From: Bacillota bacterium
GTDB taxonomy: Bacteria; Bacillota; Clostridia; Christensenellales; CAG-138
NCBI GenBank assembly: GCA_023396535.1
Contig: JAEWWD010000276.1
Coordinates: forward strand, 1 to 9,791
Length of the DNA: 9,791 nucleotides
Direction of reading: 5' to 3'
Shown here: piece by piece, positions 1 to 5,419 of the stretch
How positions within the stretch are numbered: the first letter of the stretch is position 1
Layout: each line of letters starts with the position of its first letter
Translations under genes and position numbers: made by a program
The notes under the pieces: generated by a model
Databases searched by the model: none
Told to the model about the DNA's origin: nothing
The model's input: the letters and a program-made list of their open reading frames with translations, nothing else

Positions 1-72
1 CGTTGGCATCGTCGGCGCTGTCCGCATCGGCGGCATCGTTGGCATCGTCGGCGCTGTCCGCATCGGCGGCAC
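1..72. repeat. 36-bp tandem repeat, two copies, coding
   Basis: Bases 1-36 and 37-72 are identical except for the last base of the unit (T versus C). The array touches the left edge, so more copies may lie outside. Read on the minus strand in the frame of the 591-1 gene, each unit encodes twelve residues rich in Pro, Thr and Met. The copies abut with no spacer, so this is a protein-coding minisatellite and not a CRISPR array. Confidence 0.9.
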
Positions 73-591
73 AGTGGGCGTAGTCGGCATGGCCTGTGCC
101 GGAGACGGTTCCCTCCCGGATATGGCGGGCGATTGCGTCATAGGCGCCGTACGCTCTGCAGGCTGTATCGTCACCCGTTCCCGCCGCGCGAACACCGATG
201 CGGCTCTCCCCTCCGGGACAAGCGCCGCCGCGGCCTCTCTTGCGCGCTGAATCTCTCCGGACGCCGGTCCTGCCATGCACATGCGCAGGCGAAGCATGGC
301 GTCCTCAAACGCGCCCTCCTGGCCGCGTACGGCGCCGCAGCATACGCATGCTCCGTTGTCGTTCATAGCCGCTATGCCATAAAGCGTTTCGTCGCTTGTA
401 TATGGTGCGCGTCCGTCCATCACGGCCCGGATACCTTCATCCGTCAGTAAGAACAGTTCCAGATCCTCGCGCGGCTGTCCCCCCCAACGGACATTCACTT
501 CCGCATAGTTCCCCATATAGCGGATCCGCGCTATTCCGCAGTGTGTACCGTTCGCCTGATGCATGGAGATCATCACGACGCCTTGTTCCAT
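1..591 (-). CDS. Unrecognised protein with proline-rich repeat tail, C-terminus beyond window
   Basis: The minus strand is open from an ATG at 591 down to base 1 with no stop, giving 197 codons. A strong AGGAGGAGG ribosome binding site (complement of about 598-606) precedes the ATG by about 6 bases, which decides the start. Residues 1-140 look globular, beginning MEQGVVMISMHQANGTHCGI, with short beta-like stretches and a Cys cluster (CVCC at 82-85). After about residue 140 the chain becomes Pro/Thr/Ala/Met-rich and enters a 12-residue repeat (PPMRTAPTM core) at about 172-195, encoded by the 36-bp tandem repeat at 1-72. No signal peptide or membrane segment is visible. I do not recognise the family. 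The gene is divergent from the dnaD-like operon, so shared function cannot be inferred. That this is a real gene rests on the ribosome binding site, the uninterrupted frame and the ordinary amino-acid make-up. The plus-strand frames over the same region have none of these. Confidence 0.72.
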   Translation of the reverse strand, partial: MEQGVVMISMHQANGTHCGIARIRYMGNYAEVNVRWGGQPREDLELFLLTDEGIRAVMDGRAPYTSDETLYGIAAMNDNGACVCCGAVRGQEGAFEDAMLRLRMCMAGPASGEIQRAREAAAALVPEGRAASVFARRERVTIQPAERTAPMTQSPAISGREPSPAQAMPTTPTVPPMRTAPTMPTMPPMRTAPTMPT

Positions 592-656
592 AGCCTACCT
601 CCTCCTGTGCCGGGCCAGTCCCGTCCTGTTCAGCGCCGGCTGATTTGCTTTCCTTA

Positions 657-685
657 TATATATGCGGCGCATCCTGCGGTGACGA
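657..685 (-). promoter_or_regulatory. Weak candidate sigma-A promoter for the leftward gene
   Basis: On the minus strand a TCGTCA hexamer (complement of 680-685, four of six to TTGACA) lies 17 bp upstream of TATATA (complement of 657-662). It is about 65 bp upstream of the ATG at 591. Spacing is ideal but both hexamers are imperfect, and the AT tract offers several overlapping -10 options. Treat this as tentative. Confidence 0.3.
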
Positions 686-749
686 TACTTTTTATAGCCG
701 CCGACAATAGTCTTCCTAGCGTAATCGCATGGCGCGCTGCGAGCCGTCA

Positions 750-758
750 TGTTATAAT
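750..758 (+). promoter_or_regulatory. Extended -10 promoter of the dnaD-dnaI-ispE operon
   Basis: TGTTATAAT at 750-758 contains a perfect TATAAT (753-758) preceded by TG one base upstream, the extended -10 form recognised by the main vegetative sigma factor. No good TTGACA lies 16-18 bp upstream, which is normal for extended -10 promoters. Transcription would start near 765, giving a leader of about 30 bases that holds the AAGGAG ribosome binding site (781-786) of the first gene. Confidence 0.65.
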
Positions 759-795
759 GAAGCAGGCCCTCGGGCCGGAAAAGGAGAACTGTTTC

Positions 796-1983
796 ATGCC
801 CTGCCGATTTGCCAGGGAGGCGTTGCCGCTCGAAGCAACTCCCGTCGACAATCTGTTTATATTGGAATACATGCCCGCAGCGGACGGCACGCAATTAAGC
901 GTATACCTGTACGGGCTCATGATGTGCCGCTATCCCGCGTTTTCCGATTTGCCAATAGGGGACGCGCTCGGCCTTTCGGACGACGAAGTGCTGCAGGCGT
1001 TTGCATATTGGCAGCGCGAGGGCCTGCTGCGCATACTTTGTGCCGATCCGCTGGAAGTCGAGTACGTCTCCCCGTCGCAACGCGCCGCCCAGCCCATGCT
1101 CGTACCCGGCAAATACCATCAGCTCATCCAGGCCGCGCAGCAGCTTTTCGCGCCGCGCGCGCTGCGCGCGACGGAGCTTCGCCGCCTGTACGACTGGGTG
1201 GAGGTCTATTCCTTCGAGGAATCCGCCGTGCTGGAGCTCATCTCCCATTGCCTGCACCACAAGGGGCCGCGCGTGAGCATGACGTATATGGACGCCGTGG
1301 CGCGCGCCTGGGCGGATGCCGGCGTACACACCGCAGAAGACGCAAAAGCGCAGGCCGCCGCGCACGAGGAAATGACGGGCGGCGCCGCGATGATACTCAA
1401 ACGCTGGAACAAGAGCCGCCGCCCCACTAAGGACGAGCTGGATCTGTATGAAAAATGGACAAAAGGCTGGGGATTTTCGCCCGAAGCAATATTGGCCGCC
1501 TGCCCTGCAGTAACAAGGGCCGATCGGCCGAGCTTCAAATATCTGGACGGTATACTGGAACGGCTGTACCGGGAAGGCGCGATCGCTGCGGATACCGTGG
1601 CGCGCCTATTGGATACGGAGGACGAAAGCGCAGACCTCGCCCGTCAGGTGTTTTCCCGCATGGGCATGGGCCGCGCCGCGCGCCCTCTCGAGCGCGCGCA
1701 GCTTTCCGGCTTTCTGGAGGCCGGGCTCCCCATGGACGTGCTGCTGTTCGCCGCGGAGCAATCCGCGGGCAAGGAGCGGCCGTTTGGCTATTGTAAGGCG
1801 CTGCTCAAGGAATTTCTCGACAACGGCGTAAATACCCCCGCGGCTGCACAGGCGCACATGGAAGCGCGCCAGGCAAATCTCCCCGGGGGGAAACGCGCGC
1901 AATCCGCTATGGATTACCCGCAAAAGCGCTATTCCGAGGAGGAACTGAAGCACATATTTGTAAATCTGGACGAGGAGGCATAG
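796..1983 (+). CDS. DnaD-like replication initiation / primosome protein
   Basis: This 395-residue protein is a DnaD/DnaB-type primosome component. In Firmicutes these proteins remodel DNA bound by DnaA or PriA and help recruit the helicase loader and helicase. Residues about 30-85 look like an N-terminal winged-helix region. Three DnaD_2-like modules follow, each with an aromatic-hydrophobic signature ending in a Gly turn: YMDAVARAWADAGV (164-177), FKYLDGILERLYREG (247-261) and FGYCKALLKEFLDNGV (330-345). The C-terminal tail is charged. The frame stays open upstream to 541, but the start at 796 is chosen because AAGGAG (781-786) sits 9 bases before it, and the promoter -10 at 753-758 overlaps the upstream in-frame ATG at 757. 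The stop is one base before the next start, so the helicase loader is translationally coupled. This linkage supports the assignment strongly. Whether it is the exact orthologue of dnaD or dnaB is open. Confidence 0.85.
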   Translation: MPCRFAREALPLEATPVDNLFILEYMPAADGTQLSVYLYGLMMCRYPAFSDLPIGDALGLSDDEVLQAFAYWQREGLLRILCADPLEVEYVSPSQRAAQPMLVPGKYHQLIQAAQQLFAPRALRATELRRLYDWVEVYSFEESAVLELISHCLHHKGPRVSMTYMDAVARAWADAGVHTAEDAKAQAAAHEEMTGGAAMILKRWNKSRRPTKDELDLYEKWTKGWGFSPEAILAACPAVTRADRPSFKYLDGILERLYREGAIAADTVARLLDTEDESADLARQVFSRMGMGRAARPLERAQLSGFLEAGLPMDVLLFAAEQSAGKERPFGYCKALLKEFLDNGVNTPAAAQAHMEARQANLPGGKRAQSAMDYPQKRYSEEELKHIFVNLDEEA

Positions 1984-1984
1984 C

Positions 1985-2941
1985 ATGTCCCTGTCGGAGA
2001 TACATGCCGAATACGAGCGAATCCACGCGCAGGAACGAGAGGCGCTCTGCCGCCGTACGGAAGAGGCCGCATACCTGCACCCGGGATTCCTCGCGATCGC
2101 CCAGAAGCGGCGGGAAGCCGCGCTTTCGGTGGGCGACGCCGTACGCCGGGGCATGAACCCGGAAGAGGCCGCTTTAGCCGCGCAATCCCTGCTTTCTGAG
2201 TTGGATAAAGAGGAGCGCGCGCTGCTGCGCGCGGTCGGCCTGCCTGAAAATCACCTGACGCTCCACTACCGCTGTGAGCTGTGCCAGGATACCGGTTATG
2301 TGGGCGCGCCGCGCCGCATGCCCTGTATCTGCATGCAGAAGAGGCTGCTCGCGCAGGCGCGGGCGACCTCCCAGATAGACGAACGGGAGACATTTGAAAC
2401 ATTCGACTCCGCAATTTACCCAACCGACACGCAGCGCAGGCAGATGCTCGCGGCCCGGCGCGTCGCCGAACAGTATGCACAGAGCTTTCCGCATACCGGC
2501 ACGCACAATCTGCTGCTGCTGGGCAGCTCAGGTCTTGGCAAAACATTCCTCATTAACAGCATCGCCGCGCGCGTGCTTTCGCGCGGGTTCCCTCTGCGTA
2601 AGATAACCGCCTATACCATGTTTGAACATCTGCTCGCGGGCATCCGGCGGAACGCCGACGGCGCAGCCCCGTTTTTGACGGCGCCTATGCTGCTCATCGA
2701 CGATCTCGGTACGGAGCCCATGATGCAGAACATCACGCTGGAATACCTGTTTTCCATACTCAACGAGCGCCGCAACGGTGCGCTGCACACCGTGGTCGCC
2801 AGCAACCTGACGGTGGATAAACTGCAGGAACGCTACGGCGAGCGCGTGTTCTCCCGGCTGGTCAGCGCGGACGATACGCAGCTATTACAGCTTACCGGAG
2901 AAAACCTGCGCCTGTGCCCGCGCCCCCGGGAGGAAACATGA
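1985..2941 (+). CDS. dnaI: Helicase loader, DnaI/DnaC-type AAA+ ATPase
   Basis: This 318-residue ATPase loads the replicative helicase onto DNA. The N-terminal third is helical and charged, as expected for the helicase-binding part. It is followed by a probable zinc-binding cluster, C97-x2-C100 and C114-x-C116. The AAA+ core has Walker A GSSGLGKT (180-187), Walker B LLIDDLG (236-242), a sensor-1 Asn in VVASNLT (270-276) and arginine-finger candidates in ERVFSRLV (286-293). The length is close to Bacillus DnaI (about 310). GAGGAGG at 1972-1978, inside the end of the dnaD-like gene, is spaced 6 bases from the ATG. The 3' end overlaps ispE by four bases (ATGA). A DnaD partner immediately upstream is the usual primosome pairing. 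IstB-like transposition ATPases share the same core, but no transposase is present and the Cys cluster favours DnaI/DnaC. Confidence 0.88.
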   Translation: MSLSEIHAEYERIHAQEREALCRRTEEAAYLHPGFLAIAQKRREAALSVGDAVRRGMNPEEAALAAQSLLSELDKEERALLRAVGLPENHLTLHYRCELCQDTGYVGAPRRMPCICMQKRLLAQARATSQIDERETFETFDSAIYPTDTQRRQMLAARRVAEQYAQSFPHTGTHNLLLLGSSGLGKTFLINSIAARVLSRGFPLRKITAYTMFEHLLAGIRRNADGAAPFLTAPMLLIDDLGTEPMMQNITLEYLFSILNERRNGALHTVVASNLTVDKLQERYGERVFSRLVSADDTQLLQLTGENLRLCPRPREET

Positions 2942-3789
2942 AACAAGCGACCGCCCGCTGTCCCGTCACGTTATACGCCCCCGCCAAACTGAATTTGACC
3001 TGCGACGTGCTCTCAAAACGGCCCGACGGCTATCATGAGCTGGATCTTTTGAATCTGCGCGTCGCGCTGTTCGACGAACTGGAGTTTGCGCCGACAGAAA
3101 GCACTGATGTCGTATACGACGGAATGCCCGCGCCCGAAAACGATCTGGTGGCGCGGGCTATTCGCGCATACTCGGACCGCGCGGGCCGCGATGCGCACGC
3201 GCACGTGCATGTGCATAAGCGCATACCGGCGCAGGCCGGTCTGGGCGGCGGCAGCGCGGACGCGGCCGCCGTTTTGCAGGCGATGGAAACAGCGTACGGC
3301 GCGCTCGAACCCGCCGAACTTCACGCCGCGGCGCTTTCACTGGGCGCGGACGTGCCCTATTGCCTGCACACGGAGCCCTGCCGCGCGCGCGGCATCGGCG
3401 AGCTGCTTGAACCTCTTGCAATAGGAGGCACACTGTGGTTTTTGCTGCTCAAACCCGAGGCGGGCATCTCCACGGCGGCATTGTTTTCCGCCCTTTCGCT
3501 GCCTGTCCCGCATCCGCGCACGAACGAGGCGATAGCCACGCTTGAAATAGGGGATTCTGCCATGCTCGGGCCGCTGCTCAATAATGCCCTGCAGCCCTCC
3601 GCGCAGGTTCTGCTGCCAGAAATCGGCGAGCTTTGCGTTCGATTGAAGAAGGCCGGCGCATTGGGCGCATCCATGACGGGCTCCGGCTCCGCCGTCTTCG
3701 GCCTGTTTGCCTGTGAGTCCGCCGCCCGCAGCGCGCAGGCCGCGTTTGGCGACGTTCCCTTCTCAGCAGTCTGCCGCAGCCTGCCATAA
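2938..3789 (+). CDS. ispE: 4-diphosphocytidyl-2-C-methyl-D-erythritol kinase
   Basis: This cytosolic GHMP-family kinase phosphorylates the 2-hydroxyl of CDP-methylerythritol with ATP, in the non-mevalonate (MEP) isoprenoid pathway. The 283-residue length is typical. The N-terminal substrate motif APAKLNLTCDV (14-24) is followed by RPDGYHELD (28-36). The ATP-binding glycine loop is PAQAGLGGGSADAA (97-110). The catalytic Asp lies in LGADVPYC (D138). The C-terminal GHMP motif is GSGSAVFG (248-255). The start at 2938 overlaps the dnaI stop (ATGA), and GGGAGG (2928-2933) stands just before it. A start at 2914 is in frame, but it lies upstream of this ribosome binding site and adds residues not seen in the family. 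It is the last gene of the operon. Its pairing with replication genes is probably organisational, not functional. Confidence 0.95.
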   Translation: MKQATARCPVTLYAPAKLNLTCDVLSKRPDGYHELDLLNLRVALFDELEFAPTESTDVVYDGMPAPENDLVARAIRAYSDRAGRDAHAHVHVHKRIPAQAGLGGGSADAAAVLQAMETAYGALEPAELHAAALSLGADVPYCLHTEPCRARGIGELLEPLAIGGTLWFLLLKPEAGISTAALFSALSLPVPHPRTNEAIATLEIGDSAMLGPLLNNALQPSAQVLLPEIGELCVRLKKAGALGASMTGSGSAVFGLFACESAARSAQAAFGDVPFSAVCRSLP

Positions 3790-3856
3790 TAAGCCGGATA
3801 AAGGATTTTGAAAACTCGGCTTCGAAACTTCTGATGTATTCGCCGAACTTGTGGGA
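3790..3856. other. Non-coding stretch after ispE
   Basis: No gene, promoter or terminator is recognisable here. The stretch runs directly into the hairpin array at 3857 and may be part of the same repeat element. Confidence 0.4.
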
Positions 3857-3879
3857 GAATGCCGCCATAGGCGGCGTTC
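3857..3879 (+). repeat. Hairpin 1 of array (10-bp stem)
   Basis: GAATGCCGCC (3857-3866) pairs with GGCGGCGTTC (3870-3879) around a three-base ATA loop. Nine pairs are Watson-Crick and one is a T-G wobble. The left arm and its GA prefix recur at 3974 in hairpin 4, so the same hairpin type occurs twice in the intergenic region. There is no T-run, so it is not a terminator. Confidence 0.8.
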
Positions 3880-3906
3880 AGCATATCGACAAACCTTCCT
3901 TGGGGG

Positions 3907-3932
3907 TGTGGGGGATTCGCGAATCCCCCACA
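3907..3932. repeat. Hairpin 2 of array: 26-bp perfect palindrome
   Basis: The half-site TGTGGGGGATTCG (3907-3919) is followed immediately by its exact reverse complement (3920-3932), with no spacer. The centre is TTCGCGAA. It could form a very stable RNA hairpin with a small loop at the centre, or act as a symmetric protein-binding site. There is no following T-run. Confidence 0.88.
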
Positions 3933-3938
3933 TTTATT

Positions 3939-3967
3939 CCAATTTGACGACATGTGCGTCAAATTGG
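3939..3967. repeat. Hairpin 3 of array (11-bp stem)
   Basis: CCAATTTGACG (3939-3949) and CGTCAAATTGG (3957-3967) are exact reverse complements around a seven-base loop (ACATGTG). The arms are AT-richer than those of the other hairpins in the array. Confidence 0.87.
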
Positions 3968-3972
3968 TAGAG

Positions 3973-3997
3973 AGAATGCCGCCATGAGCGGCATTCT
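3973..3997. repeat. Hairpin 4 of array (10-bp stem), related to hairpin 1
   Basis: AGAATGCCGC (3973-3982) pairs perfectly with GCGGCATTCT (3988-3997) around a five-base loop. It shares GAGAATGCCGCCAT with the hairpin at 3857, so the two are diverged copies of one element flanking hairpins 2 and 3. Confidence 0.85.
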
Positions 3998-4011
3998 AAC
4001 ATGCAGAAAAC

Positions 4012-4044
4012 CCAGCGATAAAGCCTGAAAGGCTTTATCGCTGG
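4012..4044. repeat. Hairpin 5 of array (14-bp perfect stem)
   Basis: CCAGCGATAAAGCC (4012-4025) pairs exactly with GGCTTTATCGCTGG (4031-4044) around a TGAAA loop. It abuts the terminator hairpin that begins at 4045, so the two helices could stack coaxially in RNA. On the minus strand its outer arm is followed by a short TTTT, so weak leftward termination is possible. Confidence 0.87.
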
Positions 4045-4065
4045 AGCGGCTTCGGCCGCTTTTTT
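4045..4065 (+). terminator. Rho-independent terminator with cUUCGg tetraloop
   Basis: AGCGGC (4045-4050), TTCG loop (4051-4054), GCCGCT (4055-4060), then an unbroken T-run to 4065. This is a textbook intrinsic terminator for rightward transcription. It lies about 255 bp past the ispE stop, so the dnaD-dnaI-ispE mRNA would end with the whole hairpin array as its 3' untranslated region. Confidence 0.88.
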
Positions 4066-4154
4066 GTATTTATCGCACGTATATGCTGTATATGTGCCGG
4101 TTAGGGAATGTATATAAGCGGACTGCATAGTCAGGGGTACACGCAAGGAACCCC
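4066..4154. other. Non-coding stretch after terminator
   Basis: It contains GTATATG twice (around 4079 and 4088) and several TATATA-like hexamers that could serve as -10 elements, but none has a convincing -35. No coding region is supported. Confidence 0.35.
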
Positions 4155-4201
4155 CATAAAATCTAAGTAAATTCTTTATCAAGTTTTGTATGTCGAATTA
4201 T
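4155..4201. other. AT-rich segment beside DnaA-box-like cluster
   Basis: Only 10 of these 47 bases are G or C (about 79% AT), sharply lower than the GC-rich flanking genes. It directly precedes the DnaA-box-like sites, an arrangement like the unwinding element of a replication origin. Low GC in intergenic DNA is common, so the assignment is inference. Confidence 0.35.
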
Positions 4202-4209
4202 GGGGAAAC

Positions 4210-4304
4210 TGTGCATATACGAAGAACCCGTTTGTGTATAACGGAAAGATTCGGCGGAAATTTGGACGCAAGCCTGTGCATAACTCTGTGCATGATGTGG
4301 ATAG
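4210..4304 (-). promoter_or_regulatory. Cluster of five DnaA-box-like 9-mers in one orientation
   Basis: Read on the minus strand against the DnaA box consensus TTATnCACA, two sites match fully: 4233-4241 (TGTGTATAA on plus) and 4275-4283 (TGTGCATAA). Three have one mismatch: 4210-4218 (TGTGCATAT), 4287-4295 (TGTGCATGA) and 4296-4304 (TGTGGATAG). All five face the same way, and the last three begin 12 and 9 bp apart. The stretch 4275-4304 closely resembles box clusters at firmicute origins. No dnaA or dnaN is in the window, so this could be an origin, a secondary DnaA-titration or control site, or DnaA regulation of cwlD. Confidence 0.45.
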
Positions 4305-4309
4305 ATATG

Positions 4310-4354
4310 CGCATATGCATCGAAATGAACGCATATGCAAAGAACTGCATATAC
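4310..4354. repeat. Phased palindromic GCATATGC repeats
   Basis: CGCATATGCA occurs at 4310-4319 and again at 4330-4339, exactly 20 bp apart, about two helical turns. Each contains the palindrome GCATATGC. A degenerate third copy, TGCATATAC, is at 4346-4354 and is repeated exactly at 4212-4220. Phased palindromes of this sort are typical of protein-binding sites. The protein is unknown. Confidence 0.5.
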
Positions 4355-4370
4355 ATAACGCCCGCATGCA

Positions 4371-4516
4371 AAATAAGAAAAAATGTGTCCCGGTGGGGCA
4401 ACCGTTCAGAAATATATGGTGTTTTTTGCGAATAGGAATAGGAAAAGAAGCCGCGCGGCCTTGTTTTTCGTTCATTGTGGCGCGGCCGTTGGGACATACT
4501 GCAAGGAGGATGCGCT
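4371..4516 (+). other. Leader region upstream of the cwlD-like gene
   Basis: GCGCGGCC is present at 4453-4460 and again at 4480-4487. GCCGCGC (4450-4456) can pair with GCGCGGC (4480-4486) around a T-rich loop. AAGGAGG at 4503-4509 is the ribosome binding site of the next gene. I could not find a convincing promoter in the region. Amidases of this type are expressed under sporulation sigma factors in Bacillus, whose sites are hard to call by eye. Confidence 0.35.
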
Positions 4517-5281
4517 GTGAATAAGCGAACCTGGCTTTCAAAGCAGTTTTTTGACTGGATGGGCATATTGCTTGCCGTCAGTCTGCTTACGCTGGCTCTG
4601 ACGGGCGAATGGTCGCCCTCCTCGTTGACGGCCGTCGGCGCGTCGGCGCCCGTGGCCATGACGGACAGCGGCGGCGTCCCTCTGATCGTTATCGACGCGG
4701 GGCACGGCGGACCGGATGCCGGCGCGAGCAGCGCGCACGGCGTCAAGGAGGCGGGCATTAATCTGACCATCGCAAAACTGGTGGAAAGCGGACTCAGAGA
4801 AGCGGGGTTCGCCGTGCAAATGACGCGCAGCGACGAGAACGCGATTGGGGCCAGCAAACGCGAGGATATGCAGGCGCGCCGCGACATCATGCGCTCCGAC
4901 GGCGTACAGGCGGTGGTCAGCATCCATATGAACAAATTCGGCGATACCTCCATCCGCGGGCCTATGGCGTTCTATATGAAGGGCTCGGAGCAGGGCGAGG
5001 TGCTGGCCACCGCCGTCATTACGGCGGTATGCACAAAGATAGACCATCCCAAGCGGCCTGCAAACCCGGGAGACTATTTCGTATTGCGCGAAAGCACAGC
5101 GCCCGCGGTCATCATAGAGTGCGGATTCCTATCCAACGCGACAGACGAACAACTGCTGCAGGACCCGCTGCACCAGCGCAAACTCGCCGAAGGCATCGTG
5201 GCCGGCGTCGCGGCCTATTTCGCCGGCGCCCCGTCCATGCCCACGGCCACTCCTCCCGTCGCCACTACGCCCGGCGCATAG
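4517..5281 (+). CDS. cwlD: N-acetylmuramoyl-L-alanine amidase, CwlD-like
   Basis: This 254-residue zinc amidase of the Amidase_3 family cleaves the bond between N-acetylmuramic acid and L-alanine in peptidoglycan. CwlD of spore-formers acts with PdaA to make the muramic-delta-lactam of spore cortex. The N-terminal hydrophobic segment (about 12-29, FDWMGILLAVSLLTLALT) is a signal anchor. The catalytic domain has zinc ligands H63 (DAGHGG), E78 (VKEAG) and H137 (SIHMN), and the catalytic E201 in IIECGFLSN. The Ala/Pro/Thr tail (238-254) is low complexity. The start is GTG at 4517, chosen for AAGGAGG (4503-4509) with a 7-base gap. An ATG start at 4475 in the same frame has no ribosome binding site. 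The length fits CwlD (about 240), and there are no cell-wall-binding repeats, which argues against a large autolysin. The specific spore role is inferred from size and anchor. No clear terminator follows. Confidence 0.85.
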   Translation: MNKRTWLSKQFFDWMGILLAVSLLTLALTGEWSPSSLTAVGASAPVAMTDSGGVPLIVIDAGHGGPDAGASSAHGVKEAGINLTIAKLVESGLREAGFAVQMTRSDENAIGASKREDMQARRDIMRSDGVQAVVSIHMNKFGDTSIRGPMAFYMKGSEQGEVLATAVITAVCTKIDHPKRPANPGDYFVLRESTAPAVIIECGFLSNATDEQLLQDPLHQRKLAEGIVAGVAAYFAGAPSMPTATPPVATTPGA

Positions 5282-5347
5282 CTGTTTAAGCCAAGCCCTG
5301 TGCATACGGCGGCACTTTGCTCATTGCCTCGCACCGCGTCTGTGCCG

Positions 5348-5353
5348 TATAAT
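5348..5353 (+). promoter_or_regulatory. -10 element upstream of the panE-family gene
   Basis: A perfect TATAAT lies at 5348-5353. The best -35 candidate is TTGCCT (5323-5328) with a long 19-bp spacer. Transcription would begin near 5360, leaving about 60 bases of leader. This is the most likely promoter for the reductase-mrnC-cupin-rlmB-sigH-radC operon. The weak -35 suggests modest activity or help from an activator. Confidence 0.5.
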
Positions 5354-5419
5354 ATTCTTAGCTATGCGCGGAAAATCGCAGCGCGTATGCCAGGAATGAT
5401 CGGAGGTACTCTCATCAAT

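Noticed and set aside
1..72. CRISPR array suggested by a 36-bp repeat length
   Set aside because: The two copies abut with no unique spacer and are in frame within a protein gene.
133..450. 105-codon plus-strand open frame at the left end
   Set aside because: It is antisense to the better-supported minus-strand gene, is very Arg/His/Cys-rich and has no ribosome binding site.
541..795. N-terminal extension of the dnaD-like gene to 541
   Set aside because: This part contains the extended -10 promoter and the divergent gene's control region and start. The ribosome binding site at 781-786 sets the start at 796.
1985..2941. IstB-like insertion-sequence ATPase
   Set aside because: No IstA transposase or inverted repeats are present. 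The Cys cluster and the dnaD-like neighbour point to a helicase loader.
3857..4065. CRISPR array or tRNA cluster suggested by repeated hairpins
   Set aside because: The hairpins differ in sequence and spacing, there are no regular spacers, and none has tRNA arms or conserved tRNA bases.
3934..4182. 82-codon minus-strand open frame over the hairpin array
   Set aside because: It crosses several palindromes and the terminator, lacks a ribosome binding site, and looks like chance.
4155..4304. Firm call of the chromosomal origin oriC
   Set aside because: No dnaA, dnaN or rpmH is present, no perfect TTATCCACA occurs, and skew cannot be judged from 10 kb. It is reported only as a candidate DnaA-binding cluster.
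4186..4524. 112-codon plus-strand open frame in the intergenic region
   Set aside because: It has no ribosome binding site, runs through the short GCATAT and TGTGnATAA repeats, overlaps the true ribosome binding site and start of cwlD, and gives a Cys/His/Arg-rich product unlike a folded protein.
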